Assembly (NCBI RefSeq): GCF_037076465.1
Contig: NZ_AP028908.1
Span: 3,286,001 to 3,350,000, forward strand
DNA length: 64,000 bases
From: Pectobacterium araliae
GTDB taxonomy: Bacteria > Pseudomonadota > Gammaproteobacteria > Enterobacterales > Enterobacteriaceae
Reading direction: 5' to 3'
Part shown: piece after piece, positions 44,024 through 53,300 of the stretch
How the letters are laid out: every line of letters begins with the position of its first letter
How positions within the stretch are numbered: the first letter of the stretch is position 1
Notes under the pieces: generated by a model
Databases searched by the model: none
What the model was told of the DNA's origin: nothing
What the model saw: only the letters and a program-made list of their open reading frames with translations
Translations under genes and position numbers: made by a program

Positions 44024-44071
44024 CTAGGTAAACTGATAGTTGGGTTCGCCAGGTCAAACCGGCGTAACCAC

Positions 44072-44827
44072 CTAATACTCTCGTTGCTCAGACTGATACT
44101 CACGTTGGAATTCAGCCAGCAACCTTGTTTGCTCGTCAGTCAGAGCTAGGCTTTTCAGAAGTTCAGGTCTTCTAAGCCAGGTTCGGCCCAGCGACTGCTT
44201 CAATCGCCAGCGACGTATTTCTGCATGGTTGCCAGACAGTAACACTGCCGGAACGTCCATGCTTTCCAGTATTTCAGGGCGAGTGAAATGAGGACAATCC
44301 AACAATCCATCAGCAAAAGAATCTTCTTCTGCTGAAGCCTGATGCCCCAGAACGCCCGGTATAAAGCGGGCAACGGAGTCAATCAGGGTCATCGCTGGCA
44401 GTTCCCCACCGCTGAGCACGTAATCCCCTATCGACCATTCTTCATCGATCTCGGTTTTAATTACGCGTTCATCAATCCCTTCGTACCGTCCACAGACCAG
44501 AATCATCTTCTGGTTCGTAGCGAGTTGACGTACGCCTTGCTGATCTAATTTACGGCCCTGAGGTGATAAATAAATCACTCTCGCGCCTTCGCCTGCCGCT
44601 GCTTTTGCTGCGTGGATCGCATCCCGTAAAGGTTGCACCATCATCAGCATTCCGGGGCCACCGCCATAAGGTCGGTCATCCACGGTGCGATGCCGATCGT
44701 AAGTGAAATCACGAGGACTCCAATACTGTACGTTCAGCAGGCCATTTTTAACTGCCCGGCCAGTGACTCCGTAATCAGTAATTGCCCGGAACATCTCTGG
44801 AAACAGGCTAATCACCCCAATCCACAT
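44072..44827 (-). CDS. trmD: tRNA (guanine-N1)-methyltransferase TrmD
   Basis: This 251-residue SPOUT methyltransferase makes m1G37 in tRNAs that read codons starting with C, which prevents frameshifting. The trefoil-knot segments [11 protein letters not shown] and [16 protein letters not shown] are intact. I placed the start at 44827 ([13 protein letters not shown]) to match E. coli TrmD (255); the frame is open a little further, but that would overlap rimM. It lies 38 bp after rimM. Confidence 0.98.
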   Translation of the reverse strand: MWIGVISLFPEMFRAITDYGVTGRAVKNGLLNVQYWSPRDFTYDRHRTVDDRPYGGGPGMLMMVQPLRDAIHAAKAAAGEGARVIYLSPQGRKLDQQGVRQLATNQKMILVCGRYEGIDERVIKTEIDEEWSIGDYVLSGGELPAMTLIDSVARFIPGVLGHQASAEEDSFADGLLDCPHFTRPEILESMDVPAVLLSGNHAEIRRWRLKQSLGRTWLRRPELLKSLALTDEQTRLLAEFQREYQSEQREY

Positions 44828-44865
44828 AGTCTCGTTCCGCTGGGTACTACTGGTCGATTCAGAGT

Positions 44866-45414
44866 TCAAAAACCCGGGTCCCAATCTACTTCAATAGTTT
44901 GAGCAGAAAGGTCGACGCGCTTAACAACCTGTTCAGTGAGGAACGGAACCAGCCGCTCCTTAACCCCGAAGGCATCTTTCAGGTTTGCCTTTATCACCAT
45001 CACATCGTTCGAGCCAGTTTCCATCATATCGATGATTTTACCCAACTCATAACCGGTTATGGTCACGACCTGACAGCCAATAAGATCCTTCCAGTAATAA
45101 TCACCTTCGCCCAGCTCGGGCAGTTGTGACGAATCTACGACAATTTCACAATTAGTCAGTAAATTAGCCGCATCACGGTCATCAGCACCTTTCACTTTGA
45201 TGATCAGATCCTGATTGTGATACTTCCAGCCTTCAATTTCGATAAGCTGCCAACCGCTTTTACTCTGGGTGAACCAAGGTTGATAATCAAAAATGCTCTC
45301 GGCATCTTCGGTGGATGAAAACACTCTGAGCCAACCTCGGATGCCATAAGCCGACCCAATTTTCCCCATCACAATCGGGTTAACGGGAGGTTTTGGACTG
45401 AGTTGATTGCTCAT
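44866..45414 (-). CDS. rimM: Ribosome maturation factor RimM
   Basis: This 182-residue protein binds S19 and helps mature the 30S head. It has the N-terminal RimM domain ([28 protein letters not shown]) and the C-terminal PRC barrel ([12 protein letters not shown]). The start at 45414 ([10 protein letters not shown]) aligns with E. coli RimM; an ATG three codons upstream (45423) is possible. It lies 18 bp after rpsP. Confidence 0.97.
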   Translation of the reverse strand: MSNQLSPKPPVNPIVMGKIGSAYGIRGWLRVFSSTEDAESIFDYQPWFTQSKSGWQLIEIEGWKYHNQDLIIKVKGADDRDAANLLTNCEIVVDSSQLPELGEGDYYWKDLIGCQVVTITGYELGKIIDMMETGSNDVMVIKANLKDAFGVKERLVPFLTEQVVKRVDLSAQTIEVDWDPGF

Positions 45415-45432
45415 TATCACCACCGCAACAGA

Positions 45433-45681
45433 TTATGCTGCTTTTTTAGCATCTTTGATCAGCGAAGATACGCGATCAGACACAGTTGCACCCAGACCAA
45501 GCCAATGCTCGATACGGTCCAGATCCAGGCGCAGGGCTTCTGCTTGACCAGATGCGATTGGGTTGAAGAAACCTACGCGCTCGATGAAACGACCATCACG
45601 CGCATTGCGGCTATCGGTCACGACTACTTGATAGAAGGGGCGTTTTTTCGCGCCGCCACGTGCCAAACGAATTGTTACCAT
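45433..45681 (-). CDS. rpsP: 30S ribosomal protein S16
   Basis: This 82-residue S16 begins [20 protein letters not shown] and matches E. coli in length. It is the first gene of the rpsP-rimM-trmD-rplS operon. Confidence 0.99.
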   Translation of the reverse strand: MVTIRLARGGAKKRPFYQVVVTDSRNARDGRFIERVGFFNPIASGQAEALRLDLDRIEHWLGLGATVSDRVSSLIKDAKKAA

Positions 45682-45707
45682 AACATCCTCTTTAGTGAAT
45701 AAAACAA

Positions 45708-45735
45708 CTGGGCCCCATCGAGGAACGGAGCCCAG
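45708..45735 (-). terminator. Hairpin between ffh and rpsP
   Basis: CTGGGCCCC (45708-45716) pairs with GGAGCCCAG (45727-45735) with one mismatch. The minus strand continues TTGTTTTATT, a weak T-run. It may end the ffh transcript partly, allowing some read-through into rpsP. Confidence 0.5.
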
Positions 45736-45838
45736 TATGTCATATAAAAAGCTCGAAAATTTTACTCATTTTGGCGCAAAAAGCAATCTAAAGCGTGTAA
45801 TCTCGCCAAGAGTTTCTCTACACCAACGATTTTGGTGA

Positions 45839-47200
45839 TCAACGCCCCGGGAATCCAGGTGGCATCATCCCTTTCATACCGCGCATCATTTTCGCCAGAC
45901 CGCCGTTTTTCATCTTCTTCATCATGCGTTGCATATCATCGAATTGTTTCAGAAGGCGGTTCACATCCTGCACCTGCATGCCTGAACCCTGTGCGATACG
46001 ACGTTTGCGCGATCCTTTGATAATCTCAGGTTTAGCACGCTCCTGACGCGTCATCGAATTAATGATCGCCTCCATACGCACCAGCACCTTGTCATCCATT
46101 TGTGACTTAACATTATCAGGCAGTTGACCCATGCCAGGCATTTTACTCATCATGCTCGCCATGCCGCCCATATTGCGCATTTGCTTAAGCTGATCCAGGA
46201 AATCGGTCAAATCGAAACCGTCGCCCTTCTTCAACTTATTGGCAAGCTTCTCTGCTTGTGTACGGTCAACCTTGCTTTCAATATCTTCAATCAGCGAAAG
46301 CACATCGCCCATACCAAGAATGCGCGATGCGACACGATCCGGGTAGAATGGTTCCAACGCTTCGGTTTTTTCACCAACGCCAAGAAATTTAATCGGCTTG
46401 CCAGTAATATGGCGGATAGACAACGCCGCGCCACCACGGGCATCACCATCAATTTTGGTGAGGATAACCCCAGTCAGCGGCAGTGCTTCATTAAAGGCTT
46501 TCGCCGTATTCGCCGCATCCTGACCCGTCATGGCATCGACGACAAACAGCGTTTCAACTGGCTTAATCGCCGCATGAACCTGCTTGATTTCGTCCATCAT
46601 CGCGTCATCGACGTGGAGACGACCGGCGGTATCGACCAACAGGACATCGTAGAACTTCAGCTTAGCGTGTTGTAACGCACGTTCTACGATAGCAAGCGGC
46701 TTCTCTTGCGCATCTGATGGGAAGAAATCGACACCCACCTGCTGTGCCAGCGTTTCCAACTGTTTAATCGCCGCAGGGCGATACACGTCAGCAGACACCA
46801 CCAGCACTTTTTTCTTTTGTTTTTCGCGCAGGAATTTACCCAGCTTGCCCACGCTGGTCGTTTTACCCGCACCTTGCAGACCCGCCATCAAAACCACTGC
46901 CGGCGGCTGAGCAACAAGATTCAGCTCGGCGTTGATTTCGCCCATTGCACTGACAAGTTCGTTTTTAACAATCTTGACGAACTCTTGGCCCGGCGTCAGG
47001 CTTTTGTTGACCTCATGCCCAACAGCACGTTCTTTTACACGATTGATAAAATCACGCACCACGGGTAATGCGACGTCGGCTTCCAGCAGTGCCATACGTA
47101 CTTCACGCAGCGTTTCTTTAATGTTTTCTTCAGTCAACCGCCCGCGGCCGCTGATATTGCGCAATGTGCGCGAGAGTCGATCGGTTAAATTTTCAAACAT
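45839..47200 (-). CDS. ffh: Signal recognition particle protein Ffh
   Basis: This 453-residue SRP54 GTPase binds signal sequences of nascent inner-membrane proteins with 4.5S RNA. It has the N domain (1-85), the G domain with GLQGAGKTTSVGKLG (about 102), DTAGRLH and TKIDGDARGG, and the Met-rich M domain (about 300-453; KMPGMGQLPDNV, GSGMQVQDVNRLLKQF, and a Met/Lys/Gly-rich tail). The length matches E. coli Ffh. Confidence 0.98.
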   Translation of the reverse strand: MFENLTDRLSRTLRNISGRGRLTEENIKETLREVRMALLEADVALPVVRDFINRVKERAVGHEVNKSLTPGQEFVKIVKNELVSAMGEINAELNLVAQPPAVVLMAGLQGAGKTTSVGKLGKFLREKQKKKVLVVSADVYRPAAIKQLETLAQQVGVDFFPSDAQEKPLAIVERALQHAKLKFYDVLLVDTAGRLHVDDAMMDEIKQVHAAIKPVETLFVVDAMTGQDAANTAKAFNEALPLTGVILTKIDGDARGGAALSIRHITGKPIKFLGVGEKTEALEPFYPDRVASRILGMGDVLSLIEDIESKVDRTQAEKLANKLKKGDGFDLTDFLDQLKQMRNMGGMASMMSKMPGMGQLPDNVKSQMDDKVLVRMEAIINSMTRQERAKPEIIKGSRKRRIAQGSGMQVQDVNRLLKQFDDMQRMMKKMKNGGLAKMMRGMKGMMPPGFPGR

Positions 47201-47367
47201 ATCTCATGCTCAACGTAAGACAGGCCGCAGCGCGACACGAATGGAAGGATTATACACAAAAGCGGCAACGATCTCAGCGCTGCTGACGGAGAACTGTTGG
47301 TGACCACGGCGACTAACGCTATACTAATTCTCTATTTTACCTAGTTGATATTTAATAACCTATTTGC

Positions 47368-48162
47368 ATGTCTGTTTTCGCTATTGTGGCGCTTGTCGCC
47401 TACACACTCAGCCTCGGACTGATTATCCCCAGTCTGCTGCGCAAGAACAGTGCATATCGTCGGCTGGCAATACTCTCGGCCAGCGCTGCGCTACTCTGTC
47501 ATGCGGTGGCGCTCTATCAACGCATTTTTGATGTTCAGGTGGGGCAAAATCTTAGCCTGCTGAATATCGGTTCGCTGGTCAGCCTCATCATCTGTACCGT
47601 TATGACGATTGTCGCAGCACGCGATCGCGGCTGGTTTATCCTCCCTATTGTCTACACCTTTGCGCTGATCAATCTGGCCTTCGCCAGCTTCATGCCGAGT
47701 GAATTTATTACACATCTCGAAGCGTCTCCGGGTTTGATGATCCATATCGGCCTGGCGCTTTTTTCTTATGCAACTTTGCTGATTGCAGCACTTTATGCGC
47801 TCCAGCTTGCCTGGCTTGATTATCTGCTTAAGAACAAGAAGCTAGGGTTTGCCGCTGATATGCCACCGCTGATGGGCATTGAGCGTAAGATGTTTCACAT
47901 CACGCAGATTGGCGTCATCCTGCTCACGCTAACGCTTTGTACTGGCTTGTTCTATATGGATGACCTGATCGATAACAAAGAGAACCTGCACAAGGCCGTA
48001 TTCTCCCTGTTTGCCTGGTTCATCTATATTCTGCTGCTCTGGGGGCATTACCATGAGGGATGGCGAGGTCGGCGCGTCGTCTGGTTCAGCCTGCTCGGTG
48101 CGCTGATGCTAACGCTTTCCTACTTTGGCAGCCGGGTTATACAGCACTTTCTCGCGGTCTGA
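47368..48162 (+). CDS. ypjD: Inner membrane protein YpjD (cytochrome c assembly-like family)
   Basis: This 264-residue protein has about eight hydrophobic segments and belongs to the CcsA/CcmC-like family (LEASPGLMIHIGLALFSYATLLIAALYALQLAWLDY and the late LWGHYHEGWRGRRVVWFSLLG). E. coli YpjD (CorE) lies beside ffh in the same divergent arrangement. Some homologues have been linked to divalent-cation efflux; the function here is not certain. Confidence 0.92.
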   Translation: MSVFAIVALVAYTLSLGLIIPSLLRKNSAYRRLAILSASAALLCHAVALYQRIFDVQVGQNLSLLNIGSLVSLIICTVMTIVAARDRGWFILPIVYTFALINLAFASFMPSEFITHLEASPGLMIHIGLALFSYATLLIAALYALQLAWLDYLLKNKKLGFAADMPPLMGIERKMFHITQIGVILLTLTLCTGLFYMDDLIDNKENLHKAVFSLFAWFIYILLLWGHYHEGWRGRRVVWFSLLGALMLTLSYFGSRVIQHFLAV

Positions 48163-48177
48163 CACATTCACGAGCAC

Positions 48178-48212
48178 AAAAAAAGAGAGCCAACATTCGG
48201 CTCTCTTTTTTA
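48178..48212. terminator. Bidirectional terminator between ypjD and luxS
   Basis: AAAGAGAGCC (48182-48191) pairs with GGCTCTCTTT (48199-48208), flanked by A-rich and T-rich runs on both sides, so it can end both convergent genes. Confidence 0.88.
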
Positions 48213-48231
48213 TCTGCACATATCCAACAAG

Positions 48232-48747
48232 CTAGATATGTAGCTCAGCCAGTTTATCTTTTGGCAGCGCCAGATCGTCATTTTGGTTGATACCAATATC
48301 GTGATCCACGATGTGCTGAGCAATCTCCTGCGCTTCCTTCAGTGAGTGCATCTCATAGGTACCACACTGAAATTCGTTCAGCTCAGGAATTTTACGCTGG
48401 TCAGTCACTTTCAGAACGTCCGACATCGCCGCTTTCCAGGAATCAGCAACGCGTTGCTCGTCCGGCGTACCAATCAGGCTCATGTAGAAACCCGTACGGC
48501 ATCCCATCGGAGAAATATCGATAATTTCAACACCATCACCGTTTAAATGATCGCGCATAAAGCCAGCAAACAGGTGCTCTAGCGTATGGATACCGCGCTC
48601 TGGCATGACTTCGATGTTCGGACGACAGAAGCGCAGGTCAAATACCGTGATATTGTCGCCATGAGGGGTTTTCATGGTTTTAGCGACCCGAACTGCGGGT
48701 GCGGCCATACGGGTATGGTCAACGGTAAAGCTGTCTAGTAACGGCAT
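48232..48747 (-). CDS. luxS: S-ribosylhomocysteine lyase (autoinducer-2 synthase)
   Basis: This 171-residue metalloenzyme converts S-ribosylhomocysteine to homocysteine and the AI-2 precursor. The metal ligands lie in [15 protein letters not shown] (His54, His58) and the later Cys in [13 protein letters not shown] provides the catalytic thiol region. The length equals E. coli LuxS. The gene is separated from gshA by the micA sRNA gene on the opposite strand, as in E. coli. Confidence 0.98.
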   Translation of the reverse strand: MPLLDSFTVDHTRMAAPAVRVAKTMKTPHGDNITVFDLRFCRPNIEVMPERGIHTLEHLFAGFMRDHLNGDGVEIIDISPMGCRTGFYMSLIGTPDEQRVADSWKAAMSDVLKVTDQRKIPELNEFQCGTYEMHSLKEAQEIAQHIVDHDIGINQNDDLALPKDKLAELHI

Positions 48748-48792
48748 AATGCCACCTCCTCATAGAAAAAATTCATTTTTTCTCGTTTCCGA

Positions 48793-48819
48793 GAACTTTT
48801 CCTTTTTATGCGAGTCTGA
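48793..48819 (+). promoter_or_regulatory. Sigma-E (RpoE) promoter of micA
   Basis: GAACTTTT (48793-48800) and TCTGA (48815-48819) are spaced as in sigma-E promoters (GGAACTT-N16-TCTGA). The MicA 5' end follows 6 bases later. Confidence 0.85.
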
Positions 48820-48825
48820 CTTACT

Positions 48826-48897
48826 GAAAGACGCGCATTTATTATCATCATCCCTATTAGAGATGTTTATTTGGCCACAGTATCTGTGGCCTTTTCT
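48826..48897 (+). ncRNA. micA: MicA small regulatory RNA
   Basis: From 48826 the plus strand reads GAAAGACGCGCATTT and then TATCATCATCCC, as in the E. coli MicA seed region. It ends in a terminator stem GGCCACAG/CTGTGGCC followed by TTTTCTTTT. MicA is an Hfq-dependent, sigma-E-induced sRNA that represses ompA and other outer-membrane protein mRNAs. The position between luxS and gshA on the opposite strand is conserved. The middle (CTATTAGAGATGTTTATTT) and the terminator stem differ from E. coli. Confidence 0.94.
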
Positions 48898-48899
48898 TT

Positions 48900-50468
<1,569 letters not shown>

Positions 50469-50535
50469 TTAAAATGTAATGGTTGTAAGCATAATTGAAA
50501 CCCAGCAGCACTCACCAGTTCGCATTACGTTCTGG

Positions 50536-50964
50536 TTAAGACCACCACGCCATACCCTGTAACGTTATACCTGCCAATACGGTATACCGCAGCGCTTTTC
50601 CAATACCGATGAAAACCGCCGATTGCATCCAGGGCATCCGTAGCCAACCCGCTAACACGCACAATAAATCGCCTACTACCGGCACCCAGCTAAATAACAG
50701 CGCAGCACAGCCATAACGCTGTAACCAGCGCATAGCCACCGTATACCCAGCTTGTTGTTTTGGCTGAGGGAGTAAGCGCCCTATAAAAATATTTGTTAAC
50801 CCGCCCAGCGTATTGCCTACCGTTGCCACAACGATCAACAGGTAGGGTTTTGCACTATCAGCAAGCAATAATGCCACTAGCAGTACTTCCGAACTACTGG
50901 GCAACAGTGTTGCACTGAGCAGGCTGCTCCAGAAAAGAGAAAAAACGGCCCAGAACTCACTCAC
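50536..50964 (-). CDS. yqaA: Small membrane protein YqaA (DedA/SNARE-associated family)
   Basis: This 142-residue membrane protein has three to four hydrophobic segments and the DedA-like GNTLGGLTNIFIGRLLP and FSWVPVVGDLLCVLAGWLRM segments. E. coli YqaA has the same size and lies between yqaB and gshA. Its function is unknown; the family is linked to membrane lipid translocation. The start overlaps the yqaB stop by 4 bp. Confidence 0.9.
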   Translation of the reverse strand: MSEFWAVFSLFWSSLLSATLLPSSSEVLLVALLLADSAKPYLLIVVATVGNTLGGLTNIFIGRLLPQPKQQAGYTVAMRWLQRYGCAALLFSWVPVVGDLLCVLAGWLRMPWMQSAVFIGIGKALRYTVLAGITLQGMAWWS

Positions 50965-51530
50965 AATGTACGAACGTCAACCACGGCCATGTTAGCGCGC
51001 TTAGCCGCTTCAATACCGTAGTCTGCATCTTCAAACACAATACATTGTTCCGGTGCGACAGAAATCAATGCTGCACAACGCAAAAAGGTATCGGGAAAAG
51101 GCTTATGCTGAATAACATCATCTGCCCCGACGATCGCATCAAAATAATCATACAACCCCAAATGCGTTAGCAATTTATCCGCCATACCATGCGTGCTACC
51201 CGTGCCGACCGCCATAGGACGACGCCCGCGATAATGCTTAACCACATCAATCAGCGGCAGGGGTTTTACTGTATCCAGTAGCATTTCCTCAACAACAGCC
51301 GTTTTTTCCGCCGCCAGTTGGTGAGGATCAATATCAGCCTGATGGCTGTCGATAATACGCTGTGCAATACGCCAGGTGGGCGAGCCGTTCAATGCAGTCA
51401 TGGCACTGGCATCATATCTCATACCATATCGGGCAAGCACTTGATCCCACGCTTTATGATGCGTTGGTTCGGTATCAAGCAGGGTGCCATCCATATCAAA
51501 GATCAGCCCTTGATAGCGATCGTACATCAT
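50961..51530 (-). CDS. yqaB: Fructose-1-phosphate / 6-phosphogluconate phosphatase, HAD family
   Basis: This 189-residue HAD phosphatase starts YQGLIFDMDGTLLDTEPTHHKAW with the nucleophile Asp in DMDGT, and has AVGTGSTHGM (motif II) and FEDADYGIEAAKRANM (motif IV). E. coli YqaB (188 residues) has the same position and overlap with yqaA. It probably dephosphorylates sugar phosphates. Confidence 0.93.
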   Translation of the reverse strand: MMYDRYQGLIFDMDGTLLDTEPTHHKAWDQVLARYGMRYDASAMTALNGSPTWRIAQRIIDSHQADIDPHQLAAEKTAVVEEMLLDTVKPLPLIDVVKHYRGRRPMAVGTGSTHGMADKLLTHLGLYDYFDAIVGADDVIQHKPFPDTFLRCAALISVAPEQCIVFEDADYGIEAAKRANMAVVDVRTL

Positions 51531-51916
51531 GACTCCATGATCACTGAAAAGAGAGCTTACTTTATCGTAAAGTGAAAACGTTGTCGCTTACTCAATAAAC
51601 TTATAAAAAACAAGTTATTACACCATAGTAATAAGACAACCTTCATTTACGCTTCAGCTTAATTTCAATATATAGACAGGGGAGAGGTAAGAATTAACAC
51701 ACGGGAGTGATGAGAAAAATATCATTCTGATATCAGTAGAACTGAAAGCTATGTCGCTGTCGCGCTAAAAGTATAGTAGGGAGAGGTTGCTAAAACAGAA
51801 ATGGAGCATCGGAGAAAATCATCTGGCTTGCTTAGTACTTCGAATCGTTGCTAAAGGAAGATTACTTTACGCTTATCGATTAACACTAAGACTAGAACTT
51901 TATTTACATTAGAATA
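51531..51916. other. Intergenic region between yqaB and the tRNA-Arg cluster
   Basis: This AT-rich stretch of 386 bp holds the yqaB promoter region, on the minus strand near 51540-51700, and the 3' flank of the tRNA operon. I see no gene, no clear terminator hairpin and no repeat. Confidence 0.4.
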
Positions 51917-51993
51917 TGGTGCATCCGGGAGGATTCGAACCTCCGACCGCTCGGTTCGTAGCCGAGTACTCTATCCAGCTGAGCTACGGATGC
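51917..51993 (-). tRNA. tRNA-Arg (ACG), copy 1
   Basis: This 77-nt tRNA starts GCATCCGTAGC on the minus strand, has anticodon ACG in GCTACGAACC and an encoded CCA. It is identical to the copies at 52174 and 52322. The cluster with tRNA-Ser next to csrA matches E. coli serV-argVYZQ. Confidence 0.97.
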
Positions 51994-52037
51994 AGAGTGT
52001 GGTACAGAAATAGGGAATTGAACGAGATACTTAAGAA

Positions 52038-52056
52038 TGGTGCATCCGGGAGGATT
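52038..52056 (-). repeat. tRNA-Arg 3'-end remnant
   Basis: TGGTGCATCCGGGAGGATT is a perfect 19-bp copy of the 3' end (acceptor and part of the T-arm, including CCA) of the neighbouring tRNA-Arg genes, without the rest of the tRNA. It lies 44 bp beyond copy 1 and 117 bp before copy 2. Short 3'-end repeats of this kind occur in some enterobacterial tRNA operon spacers. Confidence 0.85.
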
Positions 52057-52173
52057 ACTCGGCTTCGCCTTGCCCTACGGGCCGTTGTTAAAGCAACGTT
52101 TCCCTCCCTTGTACTTATAGGCCACATGGGCCGATTATAAGAACAAGATAACAACCTTACCCATATCAAAATA

Positions 52174-52250
52174 TGGTGCATCCGGGAGGATTCGAACCTC
52201 CGACCGCTCGGTTCGTAGCCGAGTACTCTATCCAGCTGAGCTACGGATGC
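52174..52250 (-). tRNA. tRNA-Arg (ACG), copy 2
   Basis: This 77-nt tRNA is identical to copies 1 and 3, with anticodon ACG. It is separated from copy 1 by 180 bp that contain the 3'-end remnant. Confidence 0.97.
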
Positions 52251-52321
52251 ATTAATAATTCTTTATCTACGACAAAACTTGCTTTTATTAATATTACTTG
52301 CCTTGCAAAGGCAGTATTTAA

Positions 52322-52398
52322 TGGTGCATCCGGGAGGATTCGAACCTCCGACCGCTCGGTTCGTAGCCGAGTACTCTATCCAGCTGAGCTACGGATGC
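52322..52398 (-). tRNA. tRNA-Arg (ACG), copy 3
   Basis: This 77-nt tRNA is identical to copies 1 and 2. It lies 8 bp after tRNA-Ser in the transcript, so the two are co-transcribed. Confidence 0.97.
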
Positions 52399-52406
52399 AG
52401 ATTAAA

Positions 52407-52499
52407 TGGCGGTGAGGGAGGGATTCGAACCCTCGATGCAGCTTTTGACCGCATACTCCCTTAGCAGGGGAGCGCCTTCAGCCTCTCGGCCACCTCACC
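52407..52499 (-). tRNA. tRNA-Ser (GCT)
   Basis: This 93-nt tRNA has the long variable arm of tRNA-Ser, anticodon GCT in CTGCTAAG and an encoded CCA. It is the first gene of the tRNA operon, as serV is in E. coli. Confidence 0.97.
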
Positions 52500-52561
52500 T
52501 TACATTACCTGTTTGCGACTAAGAACTTCTTATTAGTGCTCACCGGTACTGCGTGGCGCAC

Positions 52562-52589
52562 ATATTACTTTCCCAGACTTATAAGTCAA
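52562..52589 (-). promoter_or_regulatory. Promoter of the tRNA-Ser-Arg operon
   Basis: On the minus strand TTGACT (52584-52589) and TAATAT (52562-52567) are 16 bp apart, followed by the GC-rich discriminator GTGCGCCACGC. It lies 62 bp before tRNA-Ser and looks like a stable-RNA promoter. Confidence 0.75.
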
Positions 52590-52651
52590 ACAATTTTTCC
52601 CACCTTACGTTCGTTTGAACAATTCGCATCCAAGGCGCGCATTTTCACAAC

Positions 52652-52683
52652 AAAAAGCCTGTTTTATCGACAGAAAAACAGGC
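52652..52683 (-). terminator. Terminator after csrA
   Basis: GCCTGTTTT (52657-52665) pairs with AAAACAGGC (52675-52683). On the minus strand the stem is followed by TTTTT. It lies about 110 bp after the csrA stop. Confidence 0.82.
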
Positions 52684-52792
52684 GGTTACCTTGCAAAAGG
52701 AAACACACAATAAAAATAGACGCATCGATAAATGTGTGGAAGAAAAGCGGAAAGTGGCAATTGCGTCCCGCAAACACGAGACGCATTGTCAA

Positions 52793-52978
52793 TCAATATG
52801 ACGTCGGTTGAGATTTTTCGGCCTGAATACGCTGATAGATCTCTTCACGGTGGACAGAAACCTCTTTAGGTGCATTAACACCAATACGTACCTGGTTGCC
52901 TTTCACTCCTAAAACGGTAACCGTTACCTCATCGCCAATCATGAGGGTTTCGCCAACTCGACGAGTCAAAATAAGCAT
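52793..52978 (-). CDS. csrA: Carbon storage regulator CsrA (RsmA)
   Basis: This 61-residue RNA-binding protein is nearly identical to E. coli CsrA ([18 protein letters not shown], with [14 protein letters not shown] at the end). It binds GGA motifs in mRNA leaders; in soft-rot bacteria the orthologue RsmA represses extracellular plant-cell-wall-degrading enzymes and quorum-sensing output. The Shine-Dalgarno sequence AAGGAG itself contains a GGA, and another GGGGA lies in the leader, so autoregulation by binding its own mRNA is plausible. It lies between alaS and the tRNA-Ser/Arg operon. Confidence 0.98.
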   Translation of the reverse strand: MLILTRRVGETLMIGDEVTVTVLGVKGNQVRIGVNAPKEVSVHREEIYQRIQAEKSQPTSY

Positions 52979-52995
52979 TCTTTGCTCCTTGAAAG

Positions 52996-53024
52996 ATTAT
53001 AAAGAGTCGGGTCTCTCTGTCTCC
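52996..53024 (-). promoter_or_regulatory. Candidate csrA promoter
   Basis: On the minus strand a perfect TATAAT (52996-53001) lies 17 bp from GAGACA (53019-53024), a weak -35. It would give a very short leader. Upstream promoters are likely in 53025-53230, where I see no gene. Confidence 0.4.
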
Positions 53025-53232
53025 CCGCCATTATCCATCATGTGCTGTGAAAACGTAAACCTAGCCGATGGTATAACCACCCCATCACACTTCGGCTCGT
53101 TACTACTTGTTAGTTTAGTCGATATCAGTAGCTTGTGCTTTTGTTATCACAACAAGAGGGCTAGCATATAACGCCTCAGAATATCTGAAGGTAACATACT
53201 TTCCCCCCTGTTTAACGAATCCTTTTCCGCAG

Positions 53233-53270
53233 ACAAAAACGCCACAACCAGAAAGTTATGGCGTTTTTGT
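53233..53270 (-). terminator. Intrinsic terminator after alaS
   Basis: AAAAACGCCA (53235-53244) pairs with TGGCGTTTTT (53259-53268) around a 14-base loop; the minus strand ends in TTTTT. It lies about 30 bp after the alaS stop. Confidence 0.85.
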
Positions 53271-53300
53271 GGGATAACGCAAATAAACGTTATCTATCGC

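Noticed and set aside
52536..52811. 91-codon open frame upstream of the tRNA-Ser operon on the plus strand.
   Set aside because: It crosses the tRNA operon promoter and the csrA terminator and overlaps the csrA 3' end; no start signals.
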